A stretch of 64,000 nucleotides of DNA, from NCBI RefSeq assembly GCF_900143065.1, contig NZ_FRCX01000003.1, positions 186,001 to 250,000 on the forward strand, read 5' to 3'. Shown in pieces: positions 33,531 to 43,600 of this stretch. This DNA comes from Duganella sacchari (GTDB lineage: Bacteria > Pseudomonadota > Gammaproteobacteria > Burkholderiales > Burkholderiaceae_D). The first letter of the stretch is position 1. The number at the start of each line of letters is the position of its first letter. A program made the translations under genes and the position numbers. Below the pieces are notes generated by a model, which worked only from the letters and a program-made list of their open reading frames with translations, had not been told where the DNA came from and made no database searches.

Positions 33531-35599
33531 TGCGCGCGCGGCTGGCGTTGTGCGGCCTGGCCGCGCTGCCAGCGGCGGTGCATGCCGGAGACGATCCGGT
33601 AACGACCAGCGTGACGGTCGTGGCAAAAAAACCGCTGGTCGTCAAACTGCCGGATAAAACGGTGTATGACGTCTCCAATATGCCACGCGCGGAAAACGGC
33701 AACGCCCAGGACGTTCTGCAATCCACGCCGGACGTATCGGTGACTGCCGATGGCAGCATTGCCGTCAAAGGCAATTCCCAGGTCACGGTGCTGGTGAACG
33801 GGAAGCCAACCGCCGTCACGTCCGGCACGGGCGACGAGCGGGCGCTGGCGCTACAGACCATGAGCGGCGCCGACATCGCCAGCATTGAAGTCATCACCAA
33901 TCCTTCCGCCGCCTACAACGCCAATGGCGGTGCGATTTTGAATATCGTCATGAAGCGCAACCGCAAGCCTGGCGCGCATGCCCGGTGGCGGGCAAGCACA
34001 AGCAGCCAGGGACTGTGGAATGTGGGCGCGGACGGCGATCTGACCCGGGACCGGCTGAGCGTGCATGGCAGCGCCGCCCTGCACCACGACGGCACGCTGA
34101 AAATCCGCCAGTCCGAGGTGGACTGGCATAACCCTGTCAGCGGTCAATCCGGACAAACGCGGCAGGCATCGGAAGTGTTTGTCCATCGTGTCGTCGCCAG
34201 CGCCGCATTGGGCGCCGACTATGTGTTGAGTGAGACTGACGGCCTCAGCCTGTCGGCACGGCGCAATACACGCCGCTCACGTCCGGTTTTCGACGTGCTC
34301 AACAACAATCGCACGGAAGCGGCTGAAACCGTTTATCACCGCATCTCCAATGGCCCCAACGAGCAAAGCGATCACAGCGCCAGCGTCAGCTACAACCACC
34401 AGGACAGTGGCGCCGCGCTCAAGGCCATGCTTCAGCACAGCGGTACCACGGGCCTCATCGACAAGTCCTACCGTGACGCCTTTATCGCACCGCTGCGCGC
34501 CACCGACTACAGCCGTGGCACGACCAGGTCGGCGCGCCGTCTCAATCAGGCCACGCTTGACTGGAGCCGCGCCGGCGCGCATGGCCAGTCGGGCCTGGGG
34601 CTGGATATCCAGGACAAGGTTGATGATCTGTCCAACTATCAGGCTGCAGTCGATCCGCTCACCGGCGCCGAAACACCCGATCCCAATACCACCAACGGCT
34701 ACACGGTGAACACGCGCCTCGGCGCGGCGTATCTGACGCAACAGATCCGTCAGGGAAAATGGGAAGTGCTGCTCGGCGGGCGTGCCGAGTTGATGCGGCT
34801 GCAAGTCCGTCCGGCGCAGCGCCAGATGCTGACGCAGCACTGGCAGGCATTCAATCCCAGCTTGCATGTGCAATATGCGTACAGCGAAAAAACCGACGTA
34901 ACGCTGAGCTACCGCCGCAGCCTGCAAATGCCGGATGCGCTGGATCTCAGTCCCGACACGACCTATGTCGATGCGCAAAATCTGAGCCGTGGCAATCCTC
35001 TGCTGAGGCCGCAGCGCCTGTCGTCACTGGAGATAAGTGCGGATACCGCAGGGCCGCAAGTCAGCAGCAACCTCGGCGCCTTCTACCGCGCCAGCAGCGA
35101 TACCGTGACGGACGCCTGCAGCTTTGCCGACAACGTGCTGATGACCACCCGGCAGAATGGCGGCCGGGCGCGCTCTGCGGGTGTCACCGGTTCGCTTGAC
35201 TGGAAGCCCGGCGGGGCGCTGAGTGCGGGTGTGGACGGCGGCGTCTACCGCGTGATGTTGTCCACACCCGACCTGGCCGGCATGGTGCGGCAGAGCGGCC
35301 TTGCCGCGTACGGCAATGTCCGGGCCGGCTATCAGCTTGGTTCGGATAAGCTGGCGCTCGATGCCCATGTGCAGTCGGCCGGCATCACGCCGCTGGGCCG
35401 GTATGGCGCCAGCAGCAGCGTGAACCTGAGCTGGCAACGCCAGCTGAGCAAGACGCTGAGTCTGACCGTCAACGCCAACGATCTTTTCGACGGCAGCAAA
35501 CGCAGCTATCGCACCAATGCCAGCACCTTCCGCCAGGCTGGCTACGACCATTTCGTCGCACGGCGCCTCTACGTGGGTGTCACCCAAAAGCTGGAGTGA
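33530..35599 (+). CDS. TonB-dependent outer-membrane beta-barrel protein coupled to blaR1
   Basis: A 689-residue outer-membrane protein: signal peptide to about residue 19 (LPAAVHAG), a plug-like domain (residues 40-145; NAQDVLQSTPDVSV, IEVITNPSAAYNANGGAILNI), and a barrel ending in LYVGVTQKLE. It belongs to the outer-membrane beta-barrel family close to TonB-dependent receptors. The start codon overlaps the blaR1 stop by one base (TGATG), so it is made from the same message. A receptor in a beta-lactam-sensing operon is unusual. It could carry cell-wall fragments or a metal-chelating antibiotic, but nothing in the sequence identifies the ligand. The final residue is not the usual Phe. Confidence 0.88.
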   Translation: MRARLALCGLAALPAAVHAGDDPVTTSVTVVAKKPLVVKLPDKTVYDVSNMPRAENGNAQDVLQSTPDVSVTADGSIAVKGNSQVTVLVNGKPTAVTSGTGDERALALQTMSGADIASIEVITNPSAAYNANGGAILNIVMKRNRKPGAHARWRASTSSQGLWNVGADGDLTRDRLSVHGSAALHHDGTLKIRQSEVDWHNPVSGQSGQTRQASEVFVHRVVASAALGADYVLSETDGLSLSARRNTRRSRPVFDVLNNNRTEAAETVYHRISNGPNEQSDHSASVSYNHQDSGAALKAMLQHSGTTGLIDKSYRDAFIAPLRATDYSRGTTRSARRLNQATLDWSRAGAHGQSGLGLDIQDKVDDLSNYQAAVDPLTGAETPDPNTTNGYTVNTRLGAAYLTQQIRQGKWEVLLGGRAELMRLQVRPAQRQMLTQHWQAFNPSLHVQYAYSEKTDVTLSYRRSLQMPDALDLSPDTTYVDAQNLSRGNPLLRPQRLSSLEISADTAGPQVSSNLGAFYRASSDTVTDACSFADNVLMTTRQNGGRARSAGVTGSLDWKPGGALSAGVDGGVYRVMLSTPDLAGMVRQSGLAAYGNVRAGYQLGSDKLALDAHVQSAGITPLGRYGASSSVNLSWQRQLSKTLSLTVNANDLFDGSKRSYRTNASTFRQAGYDHFVARRLYVGVTQKLE

Positions 35600-35610
35600 C
35601 GCGCGCTGGA

Positions 35611-36594
35611 TTACTGAGGCACAGCGAAGAAAGAGATGTTGGTCGTTGGCGTGCCCATGACCGCTACCGCTTGCACCAGATTGCTGCTGTTATTCAGCTG
35701 ACTGGCGTTATCCAGTACAAACGCAGTTGCGCCAGAGCCGGTATACAAGCGGTCATTGGCGGTGTCGATCGTGAGGACAGGGATGCCCCTCGCCGTCGGC
35801 AGGGCCAGCGATGTGACAGCTGGGCTGCCGACGGCAGTGCTTGCGCTGTTCAGGATATGGACTTTGCCATCGCCAACCAGATAAAGACGATCGCGGCTGC
35901 TATCCAGCGCAAGGTTGTTGACATAGGTTGGGACCGCGAAACTACGCGTGATCGGAGTTTCCCCCCTGGCGGTATCAATGTGCTCCATCACGCCGATCTC
36001 GGTGGGGCTGCTGCAGCATAAAGGCAGGGCATACAGCACATTGCGTTTAAAATCCAGCGTAATGCTGTTGCCAAAGATGGGGCCGGAAATGATGCGCGAC
36101 GGCGTGACGGTGCCGTTGATTTTGCTGGCTTGCTCAAACACGGCAACGGCGCCATTGAGTCTGGCCTTCATGCCGATGTAGAGACGGTCGTTGGCCTTGT
36201 CCAGGAATACACGCTGCACAAAAATCAGGCCGCTGACATCGGGATTGATGGTGCGTGCAGGTTTGATGGTTCCATCCAGTTTGCTTGCATTGGCGTACAC
36301 GTCGATTTTGTTCAGCGCGGCCACATATAACTCATCACGGGCGCCGTCAAACGCGCCGTCCAGCCACTGGGTGGTATCACTGGTGAAAATTTTGGCGCTC
36401 AACGCGCCTGGCTTGGGCGTCAGCGTATCGATGGCGGCCAGTTTGTAATTGCCGGTATCGCCGATGAACAGCATATTGCCGGAGACAGGCCCCGGCCCCA
36501 CACCGGCATTGTTGCCGCCAGTGCTACCACCACCACCGCCGCAGGCGGACAAAGCGAGAAGACCAAGAGAAAGCAGAGCAGATTTCAGACGCAT
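35611..36594 (-). CDS. Beta-propeller-like lipoprotein
   Basis: A 327-residue lipoprotein. The signal peptide ends in the lipobox LSAC (Cys near 18), followed by a Gly/Ser-rich spacer (GGGGGSTGGNN). The mature domain repeats the pattern of short blades with D-x-A-x-D-R-L-Y-I or D-x-S-R-D-R-L-Y-L, at about residues 90, 138, 212 and 262. This is the NHL/YncE-style propeller signature. Such proteins often bind surface polymers or partners. No enzymatic residues stand out. It converges on the TonB-receptor gene with an 11-base gap, so it is not part of the bla operon. It reads away from the DUF2141 gene across a 220-base AT-rich gap. Confidence 0.8.
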   Translation of the reverse strand: MRLKSALLSLGLLALSACGGGGGSTGGNNAGVGPGPVSGNMLFIGDTGNYKLAAIDTLTPKPGALSAKIFTSDTTQWLDGAFDGARDELYVAALNKIDVYANASKLDGTIKPARTINPDVSGLIFVQRVFLDKANDRLYIGMKARLNGAVAVFEQASKINGTVTPSRIISGPIFGNSITLDFKRNVLYALPLCCSSPTEIGVMEHIDTARGETPITRSFAVPTYVNNLALDSSRDRLYLVGDGKVHILNSASTAVGSPAVTSLALPTARGIPVLTIDTANDRLYTGSGATAFVLDNASQLNNSSNLVQAVAVMGTPTTNISFFAVPQ

Positions 36595-36817
36595 AAAAAT
36601 TAAAGTATCAGGAATAATAATTATTATATATTAAGTTTCCTTGTGGAATTAATTTTGAGCTCAGCACCCTAAGCGGCCACCGTCTCAGCGCCGTTCGCGT
36701 ACGCAAACTGTCATTCGCGCGCTGTGAACGTCGATTCGTCTCATACCCAAGCGGACGTAAAGTGCACGAGGCAAGATGCGCTCATCGCAATTTGCCATGC
36801 CATCCAAAGGAGTCGCT

Positions 36818-37234
36818 GTGAAGCCGTTTATCCAATGTATCGTTGTCGCTGTGCTGGTCACTGCCGGTCTGGTCCAGGCTGCGGATTTGACTGTGCAGGT
36901 TGCTGGTCTGAAAAATGCCAACGGCAAAGTCATGCTTGCGGTGTACGGCCGTGCCGAGGAGTTTCTCAAACAACCCATGCGCGTGACCGCAGTCGATGCG
37001 CAACCGGGCAAGGTGCAGCTGATCCTGCGTGATTTGCCGGTCGGCGATTATGCCGTCAGCATTTTCCACGATGAGAATGGCAATGGCGAGCTGGATACCA
37101 ATGCGGCCGGCATGCCAATCGAACCTTACGGCTTCAGTAACGATGCGGCCGGCAACTATGGACCGCCGAGCTTCAAACAGTCAGTACTGCACCTGCCGGC
37201 GGCGGGCAGTACGGTCACCATCAATTTGCGCTGA
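36818..37234 (+). CDS. DUF2141 exported protein
   Basis: About 138 residues, starting at a GTG preceded by a strong AAAGGAG at five bases. A longer ATG-started frame exists but lacks a ribosome binding site. The signal peptide is KPFIQCIVVAVLVTAGLVQA. The mature protein is the DUF2141 beta-sandwich (NANGKVMLAVYGRAEEF, then YAVSIFHDENGNGELD, with an Asp/Asn-rich calcium-like loop near residue 95). The function of the family is not established; it often adjoins carotenoid or lipid genes. The carotenoid oxygenase begins six bases downstream, so the two form an operon. Confidence 0.85.
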   Translation: MKPFIQCIVVAVLVTAGLVQAADLTVQVAGLKNANGKVMLAVYGRAEEFLKQPMRVTAVDAQPGKVQLILRDLPVGDYAVSIFHDENGNGELDTNAAGMPIEPYGFSNDAAGNYGPPSFKQSVLHLPAAGSTVTINLR

Positions 37235-37240
37235 CCGCTC

Positions 37241-38707
37241 ATGCTGCGACGCGATTTCCTGCACGGCCTGGCCGCCAGTGGCGCCTTGCTGGCGCTGCCG
37301 GCCCGGGCTGCAGTGGACGAGACCAGGGCGCGCTATCTGGCGAACCTGTCGGTCCAGCCGCGCCTGGCTGCGCTGCGCGGCTGTACGGCTGAACGCCTGA
37401 GCGGCGTGGCCACGATCACCGGCCGCTGGCCGGCGGAACTCAGCGGCACCTTCTACCGCAACGGCCCGGCGCGTTTTGAACTCGGTGGCGAACGCTACCA
37501 TCACTGGTTTGATGGCGACGGCATGGTGCACGCCTGGCGCATCGAGGCCGGCCGCATCGGCCATGCAGCGCGTTTTGTGGGCACGCCCAAATATGTGGAG
37601 GAATCCGCTGCCGGACAGTTTCTGTATCCCGCTTTCGGCACGGATATCGCGCGCCGCCCGGTGCGCAACAACGATACGCTCAACACCGCCAACACCAATG
37701 TGGTGCCGCACGCGGGCCGGCTGTACGCGCTGTGGGAAGGCGGCTCGGCGACCGAACTGGACGCGGCCAGCCTGGCATCACGCGGCCCCTGTGCATGGCG
37801 TACCGATCTTGCCGCCATGCCGTTTTCTGCCCACCCCAGGATCACACCGGACGGTGTGCTGTGGAATTTTGGCGTGGTCCCCGGCGCCAATAAATTGCTG
37901 TTGTGGCGCATTGATGCTGATGGCACCCTGGGCAGGTTCGGCATGGTCAAGGTAGCGCACCTGCCCATGGTGCATGATTTTGTCGTCACGGCGCGCTACC
38001 TGGTGTTCCTGGTGCCGCCCTTCGACATGGAAAGCGACGCGCGCACCTATCTGGACGCGCATGTGTGGAACAGCAAGCGGCCGCTGCGCGCCCTGGTGAT
38101 CAACCGTGCGGACTTCAGCCTACAGCGCGTCATCGAGATGCCGGCCGGCGTGGCTTTCCATTTGGGGAATGGTTGGGATGACGGCGATACGGTGCGCTTT
38201 GATGCGTGCCTCACAGCCGACGATAGTGGTCTGCGTGCGCTGGCCGGTGTCATGCGTGGTGAAAATTGGCACGAAGCAGTCACCGATAGCATGCTCATCA
38301 CGCTGAACCTGCGCAACGGTACCGCGCGCAGCGAAACCCTGTTGCGTGGCACCGAGTTCCCGCGCGTAGCGGCAGCGGAAGTGGGCGCGCGCTACCGCCA
38401 GCTCTTCATGACGACCACGGTCAACACGGACCAATTCGGCATGACGGGCGTGGCCAGCGTCGATCTCGACAGCGGCCGCGTGGACCGTTTTGAATATGGG
38501 CCGGACTGGATCGTTGAAGAACATATACCGCTGCCCAAGGCTGGCGGAGCCGGGCAGTGGCTGCTGGGTGTGGCTTGCGATATGCGGCAGCAGCAATCCG
38601 TGTTGACAGTGCTGGACGGGGCGCAGCTGTCGCAGGGGCCGGTGGCGCAGGCGCATCTGCCATACGCGGCGCCGTTATGCTTCCACGGTAATTTTCTGGC
38701 AGTGTGA
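37241..38707 (+). CDS. Tat-exported carotenoid oxygenase
   Basis: A 488-residue retinal-pigment-type dioxygenase. The N-terminus LRRDFLHGLAASGALLALPARA is a Tat-type signal (RRDFL motif), so it is probably exported folded with its iron. The family block GTFYRNGPARFELGGERYHHWFDGDGM lies near residues 68-95; the four His ligands of the Fe(II) centre are expected in the later FSAHPRITPDG, PMVHDFV, FHLGNGW and C-terminal FHGNF segments, all present. The enzyme cleaves carotenoid or stilbene double bonds with O2. Periplasmic location is unusual for the family, where most are cytoplasmic. It follows the DUF2141 gene by six bases. Confidence 0.9.
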   Translation: MLRRDFLHGLAASGALLALPARAAVDETRARYLANLSVQPRLAALRGCTAERLSGVATITGRWPAELSGTFYRNGPARFELGGERYHHWFDGDGMVHAWRIEAGRIGHAARFVGTPKYVEESAAGQFLYPAFGTDIARRPVRNNDTLNTANTNVVPHAGRLYALWEGGSATELDAASLASRGPCAWRTDLAAMPFSAHPRITPDGVLWNFGVVPGANKLLLWRIDADGTLGRFGMVKVAHLPMVHDFVVTARYLVFLVPPFDMESDARTYLDAHVWNSKRPLRALVINRADFSLQRVIEMPAGVAFHLGNGWDDGDTVRFDACLTADDSGLRALAGVMRGENWHEAVTDSMLITLNLRNGTARSETLLRGTEFPRVAAAEVGARYRQLFMTTTVNTDQFGMTGVASVDLDSGRVDRFEYGPDWIVEEHIPLPKAGGAGQWLLGVACDMRQQQSVLTVLDGAQLSQGPVAQAHLPYAAPLCFHGNFLAV

Positions 38708-38737
38708 GCCGTCCTGCCGCATAATCGGATTTTCATT

Positions 38738-39889
38738 GTGACCCGACACCGCAACGTGGCCAGCGACCACCCTCTTGAACTGCTCCCATATTTCCGCCGC
38801 TGGCAGCCCGGGCTGACGCGCGACCTGGTCTACACTGGAGTGCTGGGGACTGGTTTTGGCCTGCTGTTTTTTGGCTTGTATGCCTACGACTTGCCGCGCC
38901 AGCGCTTGCTGCCGCAGTTGGTCAACGACTTCGTCATTGCGATCGCGATTGCCTACGCCATCCACGCTTTGTTTGCGGCCGGCCAGGTCCTGCTGGGGCC
39001 GTGGCTGCGCAAATGCCCGGGCTGGCTGCGCACGGCGTATTACCTGGCGGTGCCGACGGCCGGTGTGTTTGCCGGTTACTTCATCGGCCTCATACTGCTG
39101 AACCCGGCTGCTGCACGCCATACCATCTTCACGCCGGGAATCGTGGTGAGCTTTGCCATGGTATCGGTGCTGGTGTCCTGCGTACTGTTACTTCTGTCGC
39201 TGATGCGCGCGCGTGAAATGCGAGGGCAGGAGCTGTTGGCGGCGGAACAGCATCGCGTGCTGGAGGCCGACCACCGGGCCTTGCAAGCGCAGCTGCGGAT
39301 GCTGCAAGCCCAGATCGAGCCGCACTTTCTCTATAACACCCTGGCTAACGCCGTTGGCCTGATTGACCCTGCCCCAGCGCGTGCGCGCCTGCTGCTGGAG
39401 CGTTTGATCGACTACCTGCGCATGACGCTGGCCGCCAGCCGCGATACCGATGCGCCACTGCAGAGGCAAGTCGATGCCATCACAGCTTATCTGGAACTGA
39501 TGAAGCTGCGCATGGGCGAACGCCTGCGCTACCGCATCGCGGTAACGGACGAGGCTGCCGGTATATCACTGCCGCCCATGCTGCTCCAGCCGGTGATTGA
39601 AAATGCGATCAGCCACGGGCTGGAACCCAATATTGCCGGTGGCGAGATCATGCTGACGGCAGCCATCGAACAGCACCAGCTGTGCATCGTCATCAGCGAC
39701 ACCGGCGTCGGCTTGCGCGCCAATGGAGCGGGCAAGGTGGGTGGCGGCGTCGGCCTGTCCAACCTGCGTGAACGGATTGTGGCGCTGTATGGCAAGGACG
39801 GTAGCCTGAACATCACCACCAATGCGTCCGGCGGCGTCAGCGTCAGCTTGCGCATTCCCCACATCGAGAGCACATGTACACCGCACTGA
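38738..39889 (+). CDS. LytS/AlgZ-type membrane sensor histidine kinase
   Basis: A 383-residue histidine kinase. Four hydrophobic segments (about residues 27-48, 60-90, 100-125, 135-155) are followed by a short coiled coil, then the His-kinase block QIEPHFLYNTLANAV (phosphoacceptor His near 192) and a GHKL ATP-binding domain with DTGVGLRANG and GGVGLSNLRERI. The start is a GTG without a good ribosome binding site, so the exact N-terminus is uncertain. Its 3' end overlaps the LytTR regulator gene by 16 bases. The input signal cannot be read from the sequence; the four-span sensor has no extracellular domain. Confidence 0.9.
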   Translation: MTRHRNVASDHPLELLPYFRRWQPGLTRDLVYTGVLGTGFGLLFFGLYAYDLPRQRLLPQLVNDFVIAIAIAYAIHALFAAGQVLLGPWLRKCPGWLRTAYYLAVPTAGVFAGYFIGLILLNPAAARHTIFTPGIVVSFAMVSVLVSCVLLLLSLMRAREMRGQELLAAEQHRVLEADHRALQAQLRMLQAQIEPHFLYNTLANAVGLIDPAPARARLLLERLIDYLRMTLAASRDTDAPLQRQVDAITAYLELMKLRMGERLRYRIAVTDEAAGISLPPMLLQPVIENAISHGLEPNIAGGEIMLTAAIEQHQLCIVISDTGVGLRANGAGKVGGGVGLSNLRERIVALYGKDGSLNITTNASGGVSVSLRIPHIESTCTPH

Positions 39890-40647
39890 TCGCTGACGAC
39901 GAACCGGTACTCGTCGATTTTTTGCAGGCAGAACTGGCCGCGCTATGGCCGGAGCTCACGGTGGTTGCTGCCGCCAGCAATGGCGTCGATGCATTGCGGC
40001 TGATCGGCGAGCTGGCGCCGTCCGTGGTGTTTCTCGATATCCGCATGCCGGGACTGACGGGTCTGGAAGTGGCCCAGCGGCTGCAGGCTTTCAACGCGGT
40101 GCCGCACGTGGTCTTCGTCACCGCGCACGATCAGTACGCGGTGGACGCTTTCGAGCGCGAGGCGGTGGATTATCTGCTCAAGCCACCGACGCGCGAGCGC
40201 CTGCGCCGTGCTGTGGACAGGCTCAAGCGGCAACTGGCGGCGACGGACCGTGCGCGTCCCACCGCCGCGCTACTGGCCAGGCTGGAAGCCGCGCTCGCAC
40301 CGCCAGTGGCCACTCGTTCGCTGGCGTGGATCCTGGCTGCGCACGGCAACGAAACGCGCTTGATCGCGCTGGACGAGGTGATCTACTTCGAGGCCAATGA
40401 CAAGTACGTGTCAGTGTTTACCGAAGAAGGCGAATCATTGATACGCACGCCGCTGGCGGAGTTAATCGCCGGCCTGGATGCCAGCCTGTTCTGGCAGGTA
40501 CATCGCAGCACGGTGGTGGCGGTCAGGCACGTGGCAGGCACACGGCGCGACTTCCGCGGCCGCATGCTGGTCAAGCTGAAAAAGCGCCCCGAGGAACTGC
40601 CTGTCAGCCGTGCCTATCTGCACCTGTTCAGGCAGATTGAGTTCTGA
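39874..40647 (+). CDS. LytTR-family response regulator
   Basis: A 257-residue response regulator. The receiver domain (residues 1-120) has ADDEP, the phosphoacceptor Asp near 55 in VVFLDIRMPG, and the Lys in YLLKPPTRE. The C-terminal LytTR DNA-binding domain (about 155-257) has LDEVIYFEANDKYVSVFTEEG and WQVHRSTVVAVRHV. It overlaps the kinase gene, so the two are a matched pair. It converges on the CheB/CheR gene with a 44-base gap. Targets are unknown; LytTR proteins commonly control wall, exopolysaccharide or bacteriocin genes. Confidence 0.92.
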   Translation: MYTALIADDEPVLVDFLQAELAALWPELTVVAAASNGVDALRLIGELAPSVVFLDIRMPGLTGLEVAQRLQAFNAVPHVVFVTAHDQYAVDAFEREAVDYLLKPPTRERLRRAVDRLKRQLAATDRARPTAALLARLEAALAPPVATRSLAWILAAHGNETRLIALDEVIYFEANDKYVSVFTEEGESLIRTPLAELIAGLDASLFWQVHRSTVVAVRHVAGTRRDFRGRMLVKLKKRPEELPVSRAYLHLFRQIEF

Positions 40648-40691
40648 AACCATGCTGTCCGAGGTGCCGGACCAGGACCTGCCGCTGCCGA

Positions 40692-43600
40692 TCAGGTCAG
40701 TTGCTGGTCCTTGTGTCCGCGCACCGCGTCCCACAGGGCGTTTTCGGCGCGGGCGCGCTGGGCCGCCTCCCAGGTGCGTTCGACGGTCTCGCGCTGGAGC
40801 GCGGTTTCGCGTGCGCTCCAGATGCGCGGCGTTGCCGACGCCACCACCAGCGACCAGTACGATTCGTCATCTTTCTGCAGCGGGATCGCGATGACCGAGG
40901 CAATGTCCATCGCCGCAAAGGCGGCCTTGCTGCGCGCGCACAGCAGCTCCGACAGCGGCACGTCGGCTACGCTATAGGTCAGGCCCGCTTCCAGCACCAG
41001 GATGGCCTCGTTGAAATCGGCGTAGCTGTACGTACCGGCATTGCTGTGGCCGCCACTGCGGATGTATTCGGAACGGATGATGCCAATGCCTTCCTGGCGG
41101 CGCAGCTCGTCAAAATACACCCTGTCCGCGCCCAGCTGTTCACCCAGGATGCGGGCGGCGGCGACCTGGATTTCCACCGCATCGCTGAGTGGCCGCAGGC
41201 CGTCCGCCAGCTTGAGCAGAAAGGTTTGCCGTTCCGCACTTTCCAGCAAGTCATCCACCGCGCGGCGCTGTACGGTGATGTCGCTGGCGGCGCCGAACCA
41301 TTTGACGATTTCGCCCTGGTCGTCGCACAGCGGAATGGCGCGCGTGAATACCCAGCCGCTGGTGCCGTCAAGACGGACGATGCGGTGCTTCAGTTCAAAC
41401 GGCGCACGCGTGGCAATCGCTGCATGGATCGCGTTCCACAACTGCGCCTGTTCGTCCTGGGGAATATAGGCTTCCATCCAGTCGCTGCGCGGGGTGTCCG
41501 TGCTGACGATAAAATCCTTGCCTTTGAGCGAACGCATGACCAGCCAGTCGGCGCTCATTTCATACACCATCTCGGAAGTGGCGCTGATGAAGGTGCGCAG
41601 TTTTTCTTCCGACGCCAGCAGCGCCGCTTCCGAACGCTTGCGTTCCGTGATGTCAAAGAAGGTCAGCACCACGCCTACCAGCTGCTGCTGCTGGGTGTGA
41701 TACGGCAGGACACGTGCCACCAGCCACAGGCCTGATTGGGTGCGGATTTCCCGTTCGATCGCGTCACCGCCGTTCAACAGCCGTTGGACGTCTTCCTGCA
41801 GCGCGGGATACACCAGATCATTGCGCAGATCGCTCAGCGCGCGTCCGACGTCGGCTGGAATCAGCCGGAACAGGTCCAGCGCGCGCGGCGTGTAGCGCAT
41901 GATTCTCAGCTCGCGGTTCAGAACCACCATCGGAATCGCGGCCGCATTCATCAGGTTGCTGAGGTCGGTATTGCTCTGCTCCAGCTCGTCGATTTTCCCG
42001 CTCAGCTCCAGATTGACGGCCGACAGTTCCGCGTTCATCGAGCGCAGCTCCTGGCGGTTGATTTCCAGCTCTTCCAGCGTGGCATGCAGTTCCTGGGTGA
42101 TGCGCTGCAATGGCTGCTGCGGCTCCGTACCGTGCAGGCGCTGCTGCAGCAGTGCCAGCTGTGCCTGCAGCTGATGCAGCCGGGCTTCCTCTTTCACGCG
42201 CAAGGTCTGGCCGTGCACGTTCTGCTCCATGAGCAGCGAACGCTGGATATGGTTGGTTCTTGACGGCTGTGGTTGCTGTGGCGCGTTGCGGCGGTAGATG
42301 CGGTATTTGCGGTCCAGCGGCTGGAAGGTGCTGCTGACGCCTAGCAGACCTTCGGCCAGTCCGAGGAACAGCAGGCCGTGCTGTTCCAGCGAAAAATCAA
42401 ACACCTCGATCATGTGCCGTTGCACATCGCGGTTGAGATAGATGAACAGATTGCGGCAGCAGATCAGGTCAATGTGGCTGAACGGTGGATCGCGCACCAC
42501 GTCATGTTCGGCAAACAGCACGATCTGGCGCAGCTCACGCTGCACGCGGTAGCCGTTGACTTCCTGGTGAAAGAAGTGGTGCAGGCGCTGCAAGCCCACG
42601 GTCTCGGCGACGCTGGCCCGGTAGCATCCGCTGCGCGCTGTTTCAATCGCGGCAGTGTCCAGATCGCTGCCAAACACCTGAATACCGGGCGGGTGCGGCA
42701 AGGTCTGCGCGTATTCCAGCAGCAGGATGGCGATGGAATACGCTTCTTCGCCGGTGGCGCAGGCGGGCACCCAGACGCGCAGAAAATCCATTTCGCCCTT
42801 GCCCTCGAACAGCTGCGGCAGATGGCTGGCCAGTGCCGCAAAGGCGTCGGCGTCGCGGAAAAATCCGGTCACCGACACCAGCAGTTCGCGCACCAGCGCC
42901 GCCGGTTCGGCCGCGTCCGCCGCCATCAGGGCCAGGTAGCTGGCCTCGTTTTTCATGTCGGTCAGCGCGATCCGCCGGCGCAGGTGCCGCAGCACGATGT
43001 TCTGTCGGAAACAGGAAAAATCATGGCCGGTACGCTGGTGCAGGCACTGGACCACGTCGCGCACCAGTTCTGCCTCCCTGGTGGTCAGCCTGGCGGTGTG
43101 GTTACCTTCCAGCGCGGGCGGCGGCGATGGCTGGCGCAGTACCGCGCTGAGCTGGAAGTGGGCGAACAGCCGTGCCGGCATCTCTGCCACGCGCAACACG
43201 GCGTGCACACAACCGGTGGCGATGGCCGCGCACGGCATGGTGCTTTGCGTGGCTTCTTCCGGGTCTTGCACCAGCACCAGGCCGCCGGCATCGCTGATCT
43301 GCTGCAGGCCGGCAGCGCCGTCGGCATCCGCACCGGACAGCAAAATACCGGCGATGGGGCCTTGCGCCGACGCTGCGATTGAAGCAAACAGCATGTCAAT
43401 CACGGCCACGCGGTCATGCTGCGAGGTGACCTGCAGCCGGCTGCCGCGCTGGGTCAGCTTGCGTCCAGGTGTAATCACATACACATGGTTGGGTTCGATA
43501 AGCTGGCGGTTCTTTGCGCGCATCACGGGCAAGCCGCAGCGCCGTTGCAGCAACTCCGGCAGCAGGCTTTCCTCCTTGGCAGCCAGATGCACCACCACAA

